Assembly: GCA_963711595.1 (NCBI GenBank)
Contig: CAVQER010000003.1
Coordinates: 1 to 64,000, forward strand
Length of the DNA stretch: 64,000 bases
Direction: 5' to 3'
Source of the DNA: JAUSIF01 sp963711595
GTDB lineage: Bacteria; Pseudomonadota; Alphaproteobacteria; Rhizobiales; Xanthobacteraceae
In this document: positions 32,351 through 42,495 of the stretch, one piece after another
Position numbering within the stretch: the stretch's first letter is position 1
Layout: each line of letters starts with the position of its first letter
The notes under the pieces: model-generated
Database searches by the model: none
The model's input: the letters and a program-made list of their open reading frames with translations, nothing else
Told to the model about the DNA's origin: nothing
Made by a program: the position numbers and the translations under genes

Positions 32351-35300
32351 ATGCGGTTTCACGCCGACCTGCACGTGCACTCGAAATATTCGCGCGCCAC
32401 GAGCCGCGACCTCGATCTTGAACATTTAGCGGAGTGGGCCGCGCGCAAGGGAATCAGCGTCGTCGGCACCGGCGATTTCACCCATCCCGCGTGGGCCGCG
32501 GAACTGAAATCGAAGCTGGTGCCGGCGGAGCCGGGATTATTCCGTCTCAACAACGAAACCGAGAAATCGGTTGCCGCGCGGTTGCCCGCCGCGTGCCGCG
32601 CGCCCGTGCGCTTCATGCTCGAAGTGGAAATTTCCACAATCTACAAAAAGGGCGACAAGACACGGAAGGTCCATCACCTGATCTACGCGCCGGATTTCGA
32701 GACAATGGATCGCTTCTCGGCGCGACTGGCGACGATCGGCAACATCGCGTCCGACGGGCGGCCAATTCTCGGCCTCGACTCGCGCAATCTTCTGGAGATC
32801 GCGCTCGAGTCGGGCCCTGACGCGTATCTCGTCCCGGCGCATATCTGGACGCCTTGGTTCGCGGCACTCGGCTCAATGTCCGGCTTCGACTCGATCGAAG
32901 ATTGCTATGGCGACCTCGCGCAACACATTTTCGCTGTGGAAACGGGCCTGTCATCGGACCCCGTCATGAACTGGCGCGTGCCGTCGCTCGACCGGTTTCG
33001 CCTCGTTTCCAATTCCGATGCGCATTCACCCGCAAAGCTTGGCCGCGAGGCGACTGCTTTCGATTGCGACATCGACTATTTCGCGATGCGCCGGGCGCTT
33101 GAGACGGGTAACGGCTACGTCGGCACGGTCGAATTTTACCCAGAGGAAGGCAAGTATCATCTCGACGGCCACCGCAAATGCCAGATTCGTTTCGAACCGA
33201 GGGAAACCAAGGCGCACGGCGGGATCTGTCCGGTGTGCGGGCAGCGCGTGACGGTCGGCGTCCTGCACCGCGTCGATGCGCTCGCCGGGCGAAGCGAGGC
33301 TGAGGCGCAGCCACCGGCGACCGCGGGTACGGCGATTAATCTCGTGCCGCTCCCAGAGGTGGTGTCAGAAATCGCGAATAGCGGGCCCGCGAGCCAGAAG
33401 GTCGAACAGGCCTACAACCGAGCCATCGGCGAGCTCGGCCCGGAACTGCAAATTCTCGAGCAAGTGCCAATCGAGGACATCGCTAGAACGGATTCTCTTT
33501 TAGGCGAGGCCGTCGCGCGGTTGCGCGTCGGAAAAGTGATTCGCCAATCCGGCTATGACGGTGAATACGGAGTGATCCGCCTGTTCGAGGAGGGCGAGCT
33601 CTCGCGCCTCTCCGGCGTCAGTCAGCTATTTGACGCGCCGGTTTCAAGGAAGCGCGCCAGAGCAAACCCTGAGGGCAATGGCCACTCCCATTCGAGCGCA
33701 CCGGCACCCACGCCGTGCGCGAGCCCAATGGCTTACTCGAACAGAAATGGCAGCGGCGAATTTCTTGATGACAAGCAGCGTCACGCCGTCGAAACAGTCG
33801 AAGGGCCGCTCTTGATCGTCGCGGGACCAGGCTCAGGCAAGACCCGCACCCTCACGCACCGCATCGCACTCCTGGTCACCGAGCATGGCCGCGCGGCTGA
33901 AGAGTGCGTCGCGATCACGTTCACGCGCCGAGCGGCGGCCGAGATGCGCGACCGACTCGCGAAACTGCTGCCGGCGGACCAGGGGCAAGTGGCGATCCAC
34001 ACGTTCCACTCCCTCGGGCTCGCCATTTTGCGAGAGCACGCTGCGACCGCCGGGCTCAACCGCGGCTTCCGGATCGCGAGCGAGAGCGACAAGGCGGCCA
34101 TTTTCGCGGACGTACGGGGCTTCTCGCCAAGCAAGATGGACGGTCTTCTGCGCGCGGTCTCCAAGAGCAAGCGCACCGGCACTCCAGTGAACGAGGAGAC
34201 GGCGGAACTTCATGCCGCGTATCAGCGCGCACTGCTGCTTCGCAACCTCATCGATTTCGACGACCTTGTATGCCTGCCGGTAAGGATGCTCGAGCGGGAA
34301 CCGGAAGTGGCCGCAGAAATCCGCGAGCGGCAACGATCGATTTCGGTAGACGAGTTTCAGGACATCGATGAGCAGCAATACCGGCTGATCCGGCTGCTCG
34401 CGCCGGACGGCAAAGATCTCTGCGTGGTCGGCGACCCGAACCAGGCGATCTACGGTTTCCGCGGCGCGGATGCCTCTTGCTTTGAGCGGTTCAGTGTCGA
34501 CTATCCCGACGCAAAAATTGTCCGGCTGCAACGCAATTATCGCTCGAGCGGCACCATCGTTGCCGCTTCGACCCAAGTGCTCGCCACGGCGAACGACAAC
34601 AATTCGCTGGCCCAAGTCGTGCGCGAGATGCACGAGCGCATCATGGTGCACACGGCGCCGACCGATCGGGCCGAAGCCGAGTTCGTGGTCCAGACGATCG
34701 AGGGACTGATCGGCGGGCACAACTTCTTCTCGATCGACAGCGGCCGTTCAAACGGTGCCGGAGAAACATTGTCCTTCGGCGACATTGCGGTGCTCCATCG
34801 AACGGGCAGCCAATCCGCCGCGCTCGTCGAGGCATTTGACCGGTCGGGCATTCCCTACAAACGACATGCGCATGCATTGCTTGCGGACGATCCCGCCGTC
34901 GCCACGCTGCTGCACGAATTGTTCGACGTGGCGGGCGACGACCCTTTGCCGGTCCGGCTCCGCGCAGCGGCGGAGCGAGTGTTCACACGCGATGCTGTCA
35001 TCGATCGTGCCGGCGTCGAACTCGCCGTGAAACGATTGTCGACTATCGCCGAGACGGGGGTGCGCGAGGGAGTCCGCTTCGCAGACGCCGTCGCGGTTGC
35101 GAGCGAGGCGGACTTCTTCGATCCTCGCGCGGAGCGGGTTTCGCTACTTACGTTGCATGCCGCCAAGGGACTGGAATTCCCCGTCGTGTTCATCGTCGGA
35201 TTAGAAGATGGAGTTTTGCCGCTGCACTGGGGAGGGCCGGCTGAGGCGAGCATCGCCGAGGAGCGGCGCTTGTTCTATGTGGGCATGACCCGGGCGATGG

Positions 35301-35461
35301 ATCGGCTGATCTTGAGTCGATCGGAGGAGCGGCATTGGCGGGGCAAGTGGCAGGCACTTCCGCCCTCCCCGTTTCTCGCGGACATCGAGCGGGAACTGAA
35401 GTCGCAATGTCGGCAGCCGCCGCGCCGACGCGAGGAAGACCGCCAACTCAAGCTGCTTTGA
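32351..35461 (+). CDS. PHP-domain phosphoesterase/UvrD-family helicase fusion protein
   Basis: A 1036-residue fusion. Residues 1 to about 270 are a PHP domain with the opening metal motif HADLHVHSKYSR, GTGDFTHP at about 38-45, and later His/Asp motifs (PAHIWTPW, SNSDAHSP). Residues about 276-300 carry a zinc ribbon (KCQIRF and CPVCGQ). Residues about 475 to the end are an SF1 helicase: Walker A GPGSGKTRT (about 491-499), motif II DEFQDIDEQQ (about 667), GDPNQAIYGFRGAD, and HAAKGLEFPVVFIVG and FYVGMTRA near the C-terminus. PHP-UvrD fusions are known as an uncharacterised helicase group. The PHP part is probably a metal-dependent nuclease or phosphatase acting with the translocase. It stands alone, apparently unrelated to its catabolic neighbours. 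Confidence 0.93.
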   Translation: MRFHADLHVHSKYSRATSRDLDLEHLAEWAARKGISVVGTGDFTHPAWAAELKSKLVPAEPGLFRLNNETEKSVAARLPAACRAPVRFMLEVEISTIYKKGDKTRKVHHLIYAPDFETMDRFSARLATIGNIASDGRPILGLDSRNLLEIALESGPDAYLVPAHIWTPWFAALGSMSGFDSIEDCYGDLAQHIFAVETGLSSDPVMNWRVPSLDRFRLVSNSDAHSPAKLGREATAFDCDIDYFAMRRALETGNGYVGTVEFYPEEGKYHLDGHRKCQIRFEPRETKAHGGICPVCGQRVTVGVLHRVDALAGRSEAEAQPPATAGTAINLVPLPEVVSEIANSGPASQKVEQAYNRAIGELGPELQILEQVPIEDIARTDSLLGEAVARLRVGKVIRQSGYDGEYGVIRLFEEGELSRLSGVSQLFDAPVSRKRARANPEGNGHSHSSAPAPTPCASPMAYSNRNGSGEFLDDKQRHAVETVEGPLLIVAGPGSGKTRTLTHRIALLVTEHGRAAEECVAITFTRRAAAEMRDRLAKLLPADQGQVAIHTFHSLGLAILREHAATAGLNRGFRIASESDKAAIFADVRGFSPSKMDGLLRAVSKSKRTGTPVNEETAELHAAYQRALLLRNLIDFDDLVCLPVRMLEREPEVAAEIRERQRSISVDEFQDIDEQQYRLIRLLAPDGKDLCVVGDPNQAIYGFRGADASCFERFSVDYPDAKIVRLQRNYRSSGTIVAASTQVLATANDNNSLAQVVREMHERIMVHTAPTDRAEAEFVVQTIEGLIGGHNFFSIDSGRSNGAGETLSFGDIAVLHRTGSQSAALVEAFDRSGIPYKRHAHALLADDPAVATLLHELFDVAGDDPLPVRLRAAAERVFTRDAVIDRAGVELAVKRLSTIAETGVREGVRFADAVAVASEADFFDPRAERVSLLTLHAAKGLEFPVVFIVGLEDGVLPLHWGGPAEASIAEERRLFYVGMTRAMDRLILSRSEERHWRGKWQALPPSPFLADIERELKSQCRQPPRRREEDRQLKLL

Positions 35462-35508
35462 TCGCGACGCGATTTCGGTCGGCGGCGATCGTGTGCTTTA
35501 ATCGGCAT

Positions 35509-36838
35509 ATGACGCGCATTCTGCACCGGCAAATCCGGGACGAGTTGCCGGTGGCAGTCGGCGGCCATGGCGTCTATTTGCGGGACGCGCAGGGACGCGA
35601 ATACATCGATGCATCGGGCGGCGCCGCCGTCTCATGCCTCGGGCATAACCATCCTGACGTGCAACGGGCTCTGCACGACCAGATCGACAAGCTCGCCTAC
35701 GCGCATACGAACTTCTTCACTACCCAAGTCGCTGAAGAACTCGCGGACACCCTGATCGCCGATGCGCCGGAGGGTCTGTCGCACGTCTTCTTTGTGAGCG
35801 GGGGATCCGAAGCGATCGAGTCCGCACTGAAGATGGCGCGCCAGTATTTTGTCGAGCGCGGCGAGCCGCAGCGCAAATACTTCATCGCCAGAGAACAGTC
35901 GTTTCACGGCAATACGCTCGGCGCGCTCTCGATCGGCGCACACGCCCAACGCCGGAAAATGTTCGGCCCGCTGATGATCGACGTGCGCCACATCGCGCCA
36001 TGCTTCTCGTATCGGCATCGGCGCGCGGACGAGAGCGAAGAAGCCTACGGACGCCGAGCGGCCGACGCGCTCGAATTCCGCAATCGGCGAACTCGGCCCA
36101 GAGAACGTCATCGGCTTTGTTGCCGAAACGGTCGTCGGTGCGACGGCGGGCGCCGTGCCCGCGGCGCCCGGTTACTTCAAACGCATCCGCGAAATCTGCG
36201 ACCGCCATGGCGCGTTGCTGATTCTCGACGAGGTTATGTGCGGGATGGGGCGTACCGGCACGCTGCATGCGTGCGAGCAGGACGGTATCGCCCCCGACAT
36301 CATTGCGATCGCGAAAGGGCTGGGCGGCGGCTACCAGCCGATCGGCGCCACGCTGCTCAGTCGCAAGATCTTCGACGCGTTCGCTGACGGTTCGGGCTTT
36401 TTTCAGCACAGCCACACTTACATCGGCCACCCGCTTGCCTGCGCCGCGGGACTCGCCGTGCAGAACGTGATCAAGCGGGATCGCCTGCTCGACAACGTCA
36501 AGAAGATGGGCTGGCTGCTGGGGCGGAGGCTTTCTGAACGGTTCGGCAATCATCCATTCGTGGGAGACATTCGCGGCCGCGGGCTACTACAAGGGATCGA
36601 GCTTGTGTCGGACCGAACGGACAAGACGCCGTTCGACCCTGGTCTCAAGCTGCACGCGACAATCAAGAAGGAAGCGATGGCACGCGGACTGGCCGTTTAT
36701 CCGGCGAGTGGGACGGCGGATGGCACGGCAGGGGACCACGTGCTGATCGCACCGCCCTTCATCATCGACGCCTCACAGGTCGATGCGATTGTCGAACGCC
36801 TCGGCGACGCCGTGGACGCGGCCACCCGCAGGCCCTAG
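35509..36838 (+). CDS. Class III PLP-dependent aminotransferase, one frameshift
   Basis: An omega-type aminotransferase of about 442 residues read through one shift. The N-terminal part (ATG 35509 to about 36075) holds YIDASGGAAVSCLGHNHPDV and FFVSGGSEAIESALKMARQY. The C-terminal part, one base ahead, holds GPENVIGFVAETVVGATAGA, LLILDEVMCGMGRTG (the Asp that binds the pyridine N) and IAIAKGLGGGYQPIGA with the PLP lysine. Removing one T in GAATTCC at 36074-36080 gives a seamless LE-SAIGELGPEN. It sits just before the TAXI transporter genes, so import and deamination of an amine or amino acid is plausible. Confidence 0.9.
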
Positions 36839-36869
36839 CCTATTGAAAAGCAAGAAGGAGGAGAGAACG

Positions 36870-37854
36870 ATGTTGCATACTCGGAGTTTACGCGCGTGCC
36901 TGATCGGCGCTTCGGTTGCGGTCGGGTTGGCTACGACGGCCGGGCCCGCCGCGGCGCAGCAAAAATTCGTAACGATCGGCACCGGCGGCGTTACCGGCGT
37001 CTATTACGCGGTCGGCGGCGCGATTTGCCGGCTGTTGAACAAGGATCGCAAAGCGCACGGCATCCGCTGCTCAGTCGAGTTCGACGGGTGGATCGGCGTT
37101 CAACGTCAACACGATCCAGGGCGGTGAACTCGACTTCGGCATGTCGCAGTCGGACGTCGCGTTCAACGCGATCAAGGGCGAAGGTCAGTATAAGGGCAAG
37201 GCGTTCGCCGATCTCCGCTCGGTTTACTCCGTGCATCCCGAGCCGTTCACGGTGCTCGCACGCAAGGAAGCGAACATCTCCAAGTTCGAGGACTTCAAGG
37301 GAAAACGATTTAACGTTGGGAACCCGGGCTCCGGCACACGCGCATCGATGGAGCAGTTGCTCGAGGCGATGGGCTGGAAGATGTCGGATTTCTCGCTCGC
37401 CTCGGAGCTACGTGCCGACGAGCATGGTCCGGCTCTTTGCGACAACAAGATCGACGGTTTCTTCTATGCCGTCGGGCATCCTTCGGCGAACATCCAGGAT
37501 CCGACCACGACGTGCGGCGCTCAGTTGATTTCGCTCACCGGCCCCGCAGTGGAGAAGATCGTCGGGCAGTATCCGTACTACGCGAAGGCGACCATTCCTG
37601 GCGGCATGTACGCGGCCAATGCGAAGCCGACGGAAACCTATGGCGTGCTAGCAACACTCGTGACGTCGGCGAAAGTGCCGGATAGCTCGGTGTATGAACT
37701 CGTGAAGGCGACGTTCGAAAACTTCGACGAGTTCAAGAAGCTGCACCCGGCGTTCGTGAACCTCGATCCGGCGAAGATGGTCAAGGACGGGCTGTCCGCG
37801 CCGCTGCATCCAGGCGCCGAGAAGTATTACAAGGAAAAAGGCTGGATCAAGTAG
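36870..37854 (+). CDS. TAXI-family TRAP substrate-binding protein, one frameshift
   Basis: A periplasmic TAXI-type binding protein of about 327 residues. It has a signal peptide (HTRSLRACLIGASVAVGLAT, cleaved after AAAQ) then the hallmark FVTIGTGGVTGVYYAVGGAI and CRLLNKDRKAHGIRCSVE. The frame breaks at about 37081. One surplus T (GAGTTCG for GAGTCG) separates it from the expected STGGSAFNVNTIQGGELDFG, and the rest reads cleanly to SAPLHPGAEKYYKEKGWIK. ATG 36870 follows AGGAGGAGAG. The TAXI class couples to a fused permease, found 77 bases downstream. Relatives import glutamate, 2-oxoglutarate or similar acids. Confidence 0.92.
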
Positions 37855-37878
37855 TCCGCTGAATTCCGACGACACCTA

Positions 37879-37902
37879 GGCGGGGCGCCGCTGCGCCCCG
37901 CC
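37879..37902 (+). terminator. Perfect 10-bp GC hairpin between TAXI binding-protein and permease genes
   Basis: GGCGGGGCGC, a four-base loop, then GCGCCCCGCC, followed by GTTT. It begins 25 bases after the binding-protein stop, in the 76-base gap before the permease GTG. With no long U-run it is more likely a partial terminator or RNA stabiliser than a full stop. Confidence 0.7.
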
Positions 37903-37930
37903 GTTTCCCGAGTGCGCGACGGAGGGGCCC

Positions 37931-40525
37931 GTGTCCACCAAACCGAATGCGGCTGCACCAAGCGTCGATCTTGAGCAGCTCGTCGCCGAAGCGGATACCG
38001 GCGGACGGAAGCCCGCAGGACTCAGCGCAGCAGATCATTATCGGCGTAGCGATCTTCTGGGCGTTGTTTCAACTCTGGTACGCCTCGCCGCTTCCCTTCA
38101 TTGTCGGTTTTGGCGTTTTCAATGACACCGAAGCCCGCGCAATTCACCTCGGACTTGCGCTGTTTCTCGCCTTCACCGCCTATCCTGCGTTCAAGTCATC
38201 GCCGCGCGCCTACGTGCCAGTGATCGACTGGGCGCTCGCCTTGGCCGGCGCATTTGCCGGTGCGTACCTTTTCCTCTTCTACACGCAGGTCGCGCTGCGT
38301 CCGGGCCAGCCGACGACGCTCGATCTCGTCACGGCCGGTGCTGGCATTCTGCTGTTGCTCGAAGCAACACGGCGTTCGCTCGGCCTGCCGATGGTATTCG
38401 TCGCGACGTTCTTCATACTGTTCACATTCGCCGGCCCCTACATGCCGGAATCGTTCAGCACAAGGGGACATCCCTTTCGCGGTTTCTCACGCACCAGTGG
38501 CTCGTCACCGAGGGCGTGTTCGGCGTCGCACTCGGTGTATCGACGAGCTTCGTCTTCCTGTTCGTGCTGTTCGGAACGCTGCTGGACAAGGCCGGCGGCG
38601 GCAACTGGATGATGCAAGTCTCCATCGCCCTGCTCGGGCATCTGCGCGGAGGCGCCGCGAAGGTTGCGGTGGTTTCATCTGCGCTCAACGGGGTGGTGTC
38701 AGGCTCATCAGTGTCCAACGTCGTTTCCGGCGGAATTTTCACGATTCCGCTGATGAAGCGGTCGGGTCTTTCCGGCGTGAAGGCGGGCGCAATCGAAGCG
38801 TCCTCCTCGATCAACGGCCAGATCATGCCGCCAGTGATGGGCGCCGCGGCGTTCCTGATGGTCGAGTACGTCGGTATTCCCTACTCGGAGATCATCAAGC
38901 ACGCGGCGTTGCCGGCAATCGCGTCCTACATCGCGCTCTATCTACATCGTGCATCTGGAGGCAGTGAAAATCGGCTCGACGCCGATCGAGCGGGCCAATC
39001 GCGCCGCTGCGAAGACGCGGCTCATTCGGAGCGGGTTCGGAATCAGCGGCATGTCATCGTCCGATGTGCGCGATCTACTACGGGATCGAAGGCGCGCGAG
39101 CTGCATTCGGCGAAGCGCGGGTTGGCTATTGGGCGCGGCCGGAACTCGCGATTTACCTGTTCACCATCTGGTATGCCGCGCGCCATCCGGATCTTGCGAT
39201 CGACGACCCAAACGCACCGATCATGCATCTGCCCATGGCTTGGGACTGGTGCGAAACGGGAATGGATTTCCTGATTCCGCTGGTCGTTCTTCTATGGTGC
39301 CTCGTCATCGAACAGATGTCGCCCGGCCTCTCGGCGTTCTGGGCGACGATCGCCGTGCTCGGCATCCTCGCCACACGCAAACCGTTGCTCGCCGTATTTC
39401 GTCGACAGGACATCGGCGATGCGGTGCGCGTCATGACATACGAAGTCACGCGATGGACTGGCCACGGGCGCGCGCAACATGATCGGCATTGCGGTCGCGA
39501 CTGCGACCGCAGGCATCGTCGTCGGCACGATCACGCTCACGGGTCTCGGATTGATGATGACCGAGTTCGTGGAGTTCGTGTCGGGCGGCAACGTGATCGC
39601 GATGCTCATACTGATTGCTGCCGTTTCGCTCGTGCTCGGCATGGGCATTCCAACCACCGCGAACTACATCCTCGTCGCCACGCTGATGGCGCCCGTTGTG
39701 GTCGAGCTCGGCGCGCAGGCTGGGCTCGCGATACCGCTGATCGCGGTGCACCTGTTCGTCTTCTATTTCGGCATCATGGCGGACATCACGCCGCCCGTTG
39801 GACTCGCCGCATTTGCTGCAGCAGCGATTTCTAAGGAGGATCCGATCGCGACCGGATTCCAGGGCGCACTCTACTCACTGCGCACTGCGATCCTTCCGTT
39901 CATGTTCATCTTCAATCCTGAAATGCTGCTGATCGACGTCACAAGTTGGCCGCACACGATCTGGGTGATCGTAGTTTCCATCATCGCTATCCTGCTGTTT
40001 TCGGCGGTGACGATGAACTGGTTCATCACCAAGAGCCGCCTGTGGGAATCAGCCGTGCTGCTGGCCTGCTGCTTCACGCTGTTCCTGCCCGCGTTCTGGC
40101 TTAACCTTTTCTACCCGCCGACGGTGGAGGTGCCGCCCAGGGACCTGCTGACGCGCGTCGAGCGAGCGCCTGACGATCAACGGCTGACGATCGTGGTGCA
40201 GGGCGTCAATCTGGAAGGCGAGGATGTCCGCAAAACCGTGAGCATCCCGCTTGGAAGTCCGCAGGAGCCTCGGCTGCGGCTGCGGACCGTCGGCCTTGGC
40301 GTCGCACCGGCAAACGATAAGGTAACAATCACCAACGTCGCGTTCGGGTCCTATGCAAAACGCATCGGACTCGAGGTAGGCTACGAAATCGTCGCGATCG
40401 TCGAGCCCGCGGAACGGCCGTCTACTGCAATCCCTGTCACGATCGCGTTCATCCTGGTCGGCGGAGTTATGGCGTTGCAACTAGCGCGGCGCAGAAAGTC
40501 AGTCGAAGCGCTGTCACCGGCCTAA
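37931..40525 (+). CDS. TRAP transporter fused permease (TAXI type, 4TM/12TM) with DUF3394 tail, five frameshifts
   Basis: A fused small-plus-large permease of about 860 residues, broken into six frame segments. GTG 37931 follows GGAGGGG. Shifts occur near 38025 (before QQIIIGVAIFWALFQLWYA), 38462 (before SRFLTHQWLVTEGVFGVALG), 38943 (before YIVHLEAVKIGS), 39060 (before IYYGIEGARAAFGEA) and 39433 (before DGLATGARNMIGI). Four need one base removed and one needs a base added. Segment homology is uninterrupted: VSSALNGVVSGSSVSNVVSG, IMPPVMGAAAFLMVEYVGIP, GMGIPTTANYILVATLMAP and ADITPPVGLAAFAA are TRAP-M signatures. The C-terminus (about 40020-40470) is the DUF3394 domain. It works with the upstream TAXI protein. 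Confidence 0.9.
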
Positions 40526-40529
40526 AGAT

Positions 40530-40991
40530 CTACTTCCGGAACATCTGCTCGAGCTGCTTGAGGCCGCGATCGAAGATCGCGGAGAAAATCCCGGTCACGG
40601 TCTCAAGGTCTGCCTCCTTCGGATAGAACTCGCAGGTCCAGTTTACCGTGCAGCGGCCGGGGCCGCGATCGACCACGGAAAGCGTCGCCTTGTGCCGCTC
40701 CACCGGGACCGCGCTCTCGACGATGCTGTAGCTGCAGCGGCGTCCGCCCCAATCGTAGTCGATCAGATCTTCCACGACGGCCCCCCCGACCTTGAGGGTC
40801 AACGTGCGGCGCTTGCCTTCGTGCGACAGGTCGCTGCGCGCGACCCCTGCGTTCCATCGCGTAAGTCCGTTGAAGTCGCCAACTACAGCCCAGACGTCGT
40901 CCGCGCTCGCCGGCAAGTCGAGCGTCTTCGTCACCGTGCCTCCCCCGCCTCGCGACATGTCAGTCATCCCCGTCCGCCCGTCCTCGATCAC
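40530..40991 (-). CDS. SRPBCC family protein (polyketide cyclase/START-like)
   Basis: A 153-residue helix-grip protein with the pattern TVTKTLDLPASADDVWAVVG, FNGLTRWNAGVARSDLSHEG, TLTLKVGGAVVEDLIDYD, and a long C-terminal helix. The start GTG overlaps the Rieske stop (GTGA at 40988-40991). Proteins of this fold bind hydrophobic ligands in a deep cavity and may be cyclases, carriers or oxygenase components. It is the last gene of a seven-gene overlapping operon. A start at a downstream ATG (MTDMSRG) is also possible. Confidence 0.87.
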   Translation of the reverse strand: MIEDGRTGMTDMSRGGGGTVTKTLDLPASADDVWAVVGDFNGLTRWNAGVARSDLSHEGKRRTLTLKVGGAVVEDLIDYDWGGRRCSYSIVESAVPVERHKATLSVVDRGPGRCTVNWTCEFYPKEADLETVTGIFSAIFDRGLKQLEQMFRK

Positions 40992-41401
40992 ATCTCGATC
41001 ACGAGATATTCCTCGTCGACCGTCACCGCAAATGTCTCGGCGACATAGGGCCCCTTAACGAGATTTTCGCCTGGCTCGACCTTTACCTGAAAGTTTCGCA
41101 CCTTGGTGGACTTAGGATCGCACCAGGACTGGCCGGTGCGGATGTCGAATTCCCATCCGTGCCAAGGGCAGCGCACGAATTCGCCCGGCCGCTCGACGCG
41201 ATACTGGCCGGGGCTGTCCGAGAGGACGATGCCGGTGATCATGCCCTGACAGAGCGGCCCGGCTTCGTGCGGGCAGCGGTTGGAGATCGCGAAGAAATCC
41301 CCACCGATGTTGAAGATGCCGACCTCGCGGCCCTTCACGACGACGACCTTCGAGCGGCCGGGCTCGATCTCGGCCGCCTTGGCAACCACGTGCCGGTTCA
41401 T
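40988..41401 (-). CDS. Rieske [2Fe-2S] ferredoxin-type protein
   Basis: A 137-residue soluble Rieske protein. The cluster motifs are RCPHEAGPLCQG (C-x-H) and VRCPWHGWEFDIRTGQS (C-x2-H), giving the 2 Cys + 2 His set. No membrane anchor or oxygenase domain is present. Such ferredoxins pass electrons to ring-hydroxylating oxygenases or other acceptors, yet no oxygenase alpha subunit or reductase lies in this operon. The gene overlaps both neighbours by four bases. Its tie to two amidohydrolases and an SRPBCC protein is the odd feature. Confidence 0.92.
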   Translation of the reverse strand: MNRHVVAKAAEIEPGRSKVVVVKGREVGIFNIGGDFFAISNRCPHEAGPLCQGMITGIVLSDSPGQYRVERPGEFVRCPWHGWEFDIRTGQSWCDPKSTKVRNFQVKVEPGENLVKGPYVAETFAVTVDEEYLVIEM

Positions 41402-42495
41402 TGCAGGCCGTATACCGCCTTCGCGTTACCGCGGAAGACCATCGCTTTTTGCTCTTCGGTGAGCGCGAACTTGAACGCGTGGCGCGGATGGTCGAAGTCC
41501 CAGTGCGGATAGTCGCTCGAGAAGATGAGGCGATCCCAGCCGAGCCAGCCGATGATATCGACCAGATGCTCGGGCTTCTGCGGTTCCTCGATCGGCTGCG
41601 TCGTGAACCAGAACCGCTCGCGCAAATATTCGGACGGCGGCCGCTTCACGTGCGGAATCTCCGAGCGCATACGTTCCCAATGCTTGTCCATGCGCCAGCC
41701 AAGCGCCGGGGCCCAGGAGAAGCCGCCTTCGATCAGCACGACCTTTAGATTCGGGAAGCGGTCAAACACCCCTTCAAAGATCAAGCTAGTGACGACCGAC
41801 TGCATCGAGGTGGAGAACGCGTAGTGCTCCTGCATGTAATAGGTCGGCCAGCCGGATCCCGTCGAAGGATGTCCGCCGCTGAAGCCGGCGGAGTGCAAGC
41901 CGATCGGCAGATTGTTGCGTTCGGCAGCCTGATAAATCGGCCAGTAGCGGCGATGCCCTATCGGGTCGCTTGCACGCGGCGAGAAAATCACTTGCACGAA
42001 GCGGCGATCCGGCGCGCGGTTTTCGACCTCGCTCGCCGAGTATGCGGCATCCTCCTGGGGGACCACGATGCCTGCGCGCAGACGCGGCTCCGGCTTCACC
42101 CACGTCTCGAGTTGCCAGTCATTCACGGCGCGAGAAAGCGCGGCCGCGAAATCCAGATTGCGCTCCTCCATGCCGCCGCGGCTCAGCGCAACGAGCATTC
42201 CGATTTCGACCCCGTGCGCGTCGAGATGCTGCTTCCGCATCAGTTCGAGGTCGGAGCCCGGAGGGCCCTCCTCCGGAAACGCATCGACGCGCATGCCGCT
42301 CGCCATCATGCGCGGATAGGCAAGTTGCCCGGAGACGCCCTGGCGCCAATGCTCGCCAAACGTCTGCAAGTGTTCACGCCAGCGCGCGGGAAGAAATGGA
42401 AGCAAATCCGACGGTTTGCGGAACGCCGGATGGATATCGCCATCGACGAACGAAAGCTTCTGCGCGGCGCGCGTTTCGCGAACGGGAACGTTCAT
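41398..42495 (-). CDS. Amidohydrolase-2 family protein (ACMSD-like TIM barrel), copy B
   Basis: A 365-residue metal-dependent hydrolase or decarboxylase of the amidohydrolase_2 family. Visible site elements are VDGDIHPAF (D-x-H-P in place of H-x-H), LPIGLHSAGFSG (His), and LIFSSDYPHWDFDHPRHAF (Asp). WFTTQPIEEPQ precedes the last one, a motif shared with its neighbour. Relatives are decarboxylases and hydrolases acting on aromatic acids or lactones. Start ATG 42495 overlaps the stop of copy A. The two copies clearly share ancestry but have diverged widely. Confidence 0.9.
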   Translation of the reverse strand: MNVPVRETRAAQKLSFVDGDIHPAFRKPSDLLPFLPARWREHLQTFGEHWRQGVSGQLAYPRMMASGMRVDAFPEEGPPGSDLELMRKQHLDAHGVEIGMLVALSRGGMEERNLDFAAALSRAVNDWQLETWVKPEPRLRAGIVVPQEDAAYSASEVENRAPDRRFVQVIFSPRASDPIGHRRYWPIYQAAERNNLPIGLHSAGFSGGHPSTGSGWPTYYMQEHYAFSTSMQSVVTSLIFEGVFDRFPNLKVVLIEGGFSWAPALGWRMDKHWERMRSEIPHVKRPPSEYLRERFWFTTQPIEEPQKPEHLVDIIGWLGWDRLIFSSDYPHWDFDHPRHAFKFALTEEQKAMVFRGNAKAVYGLQ

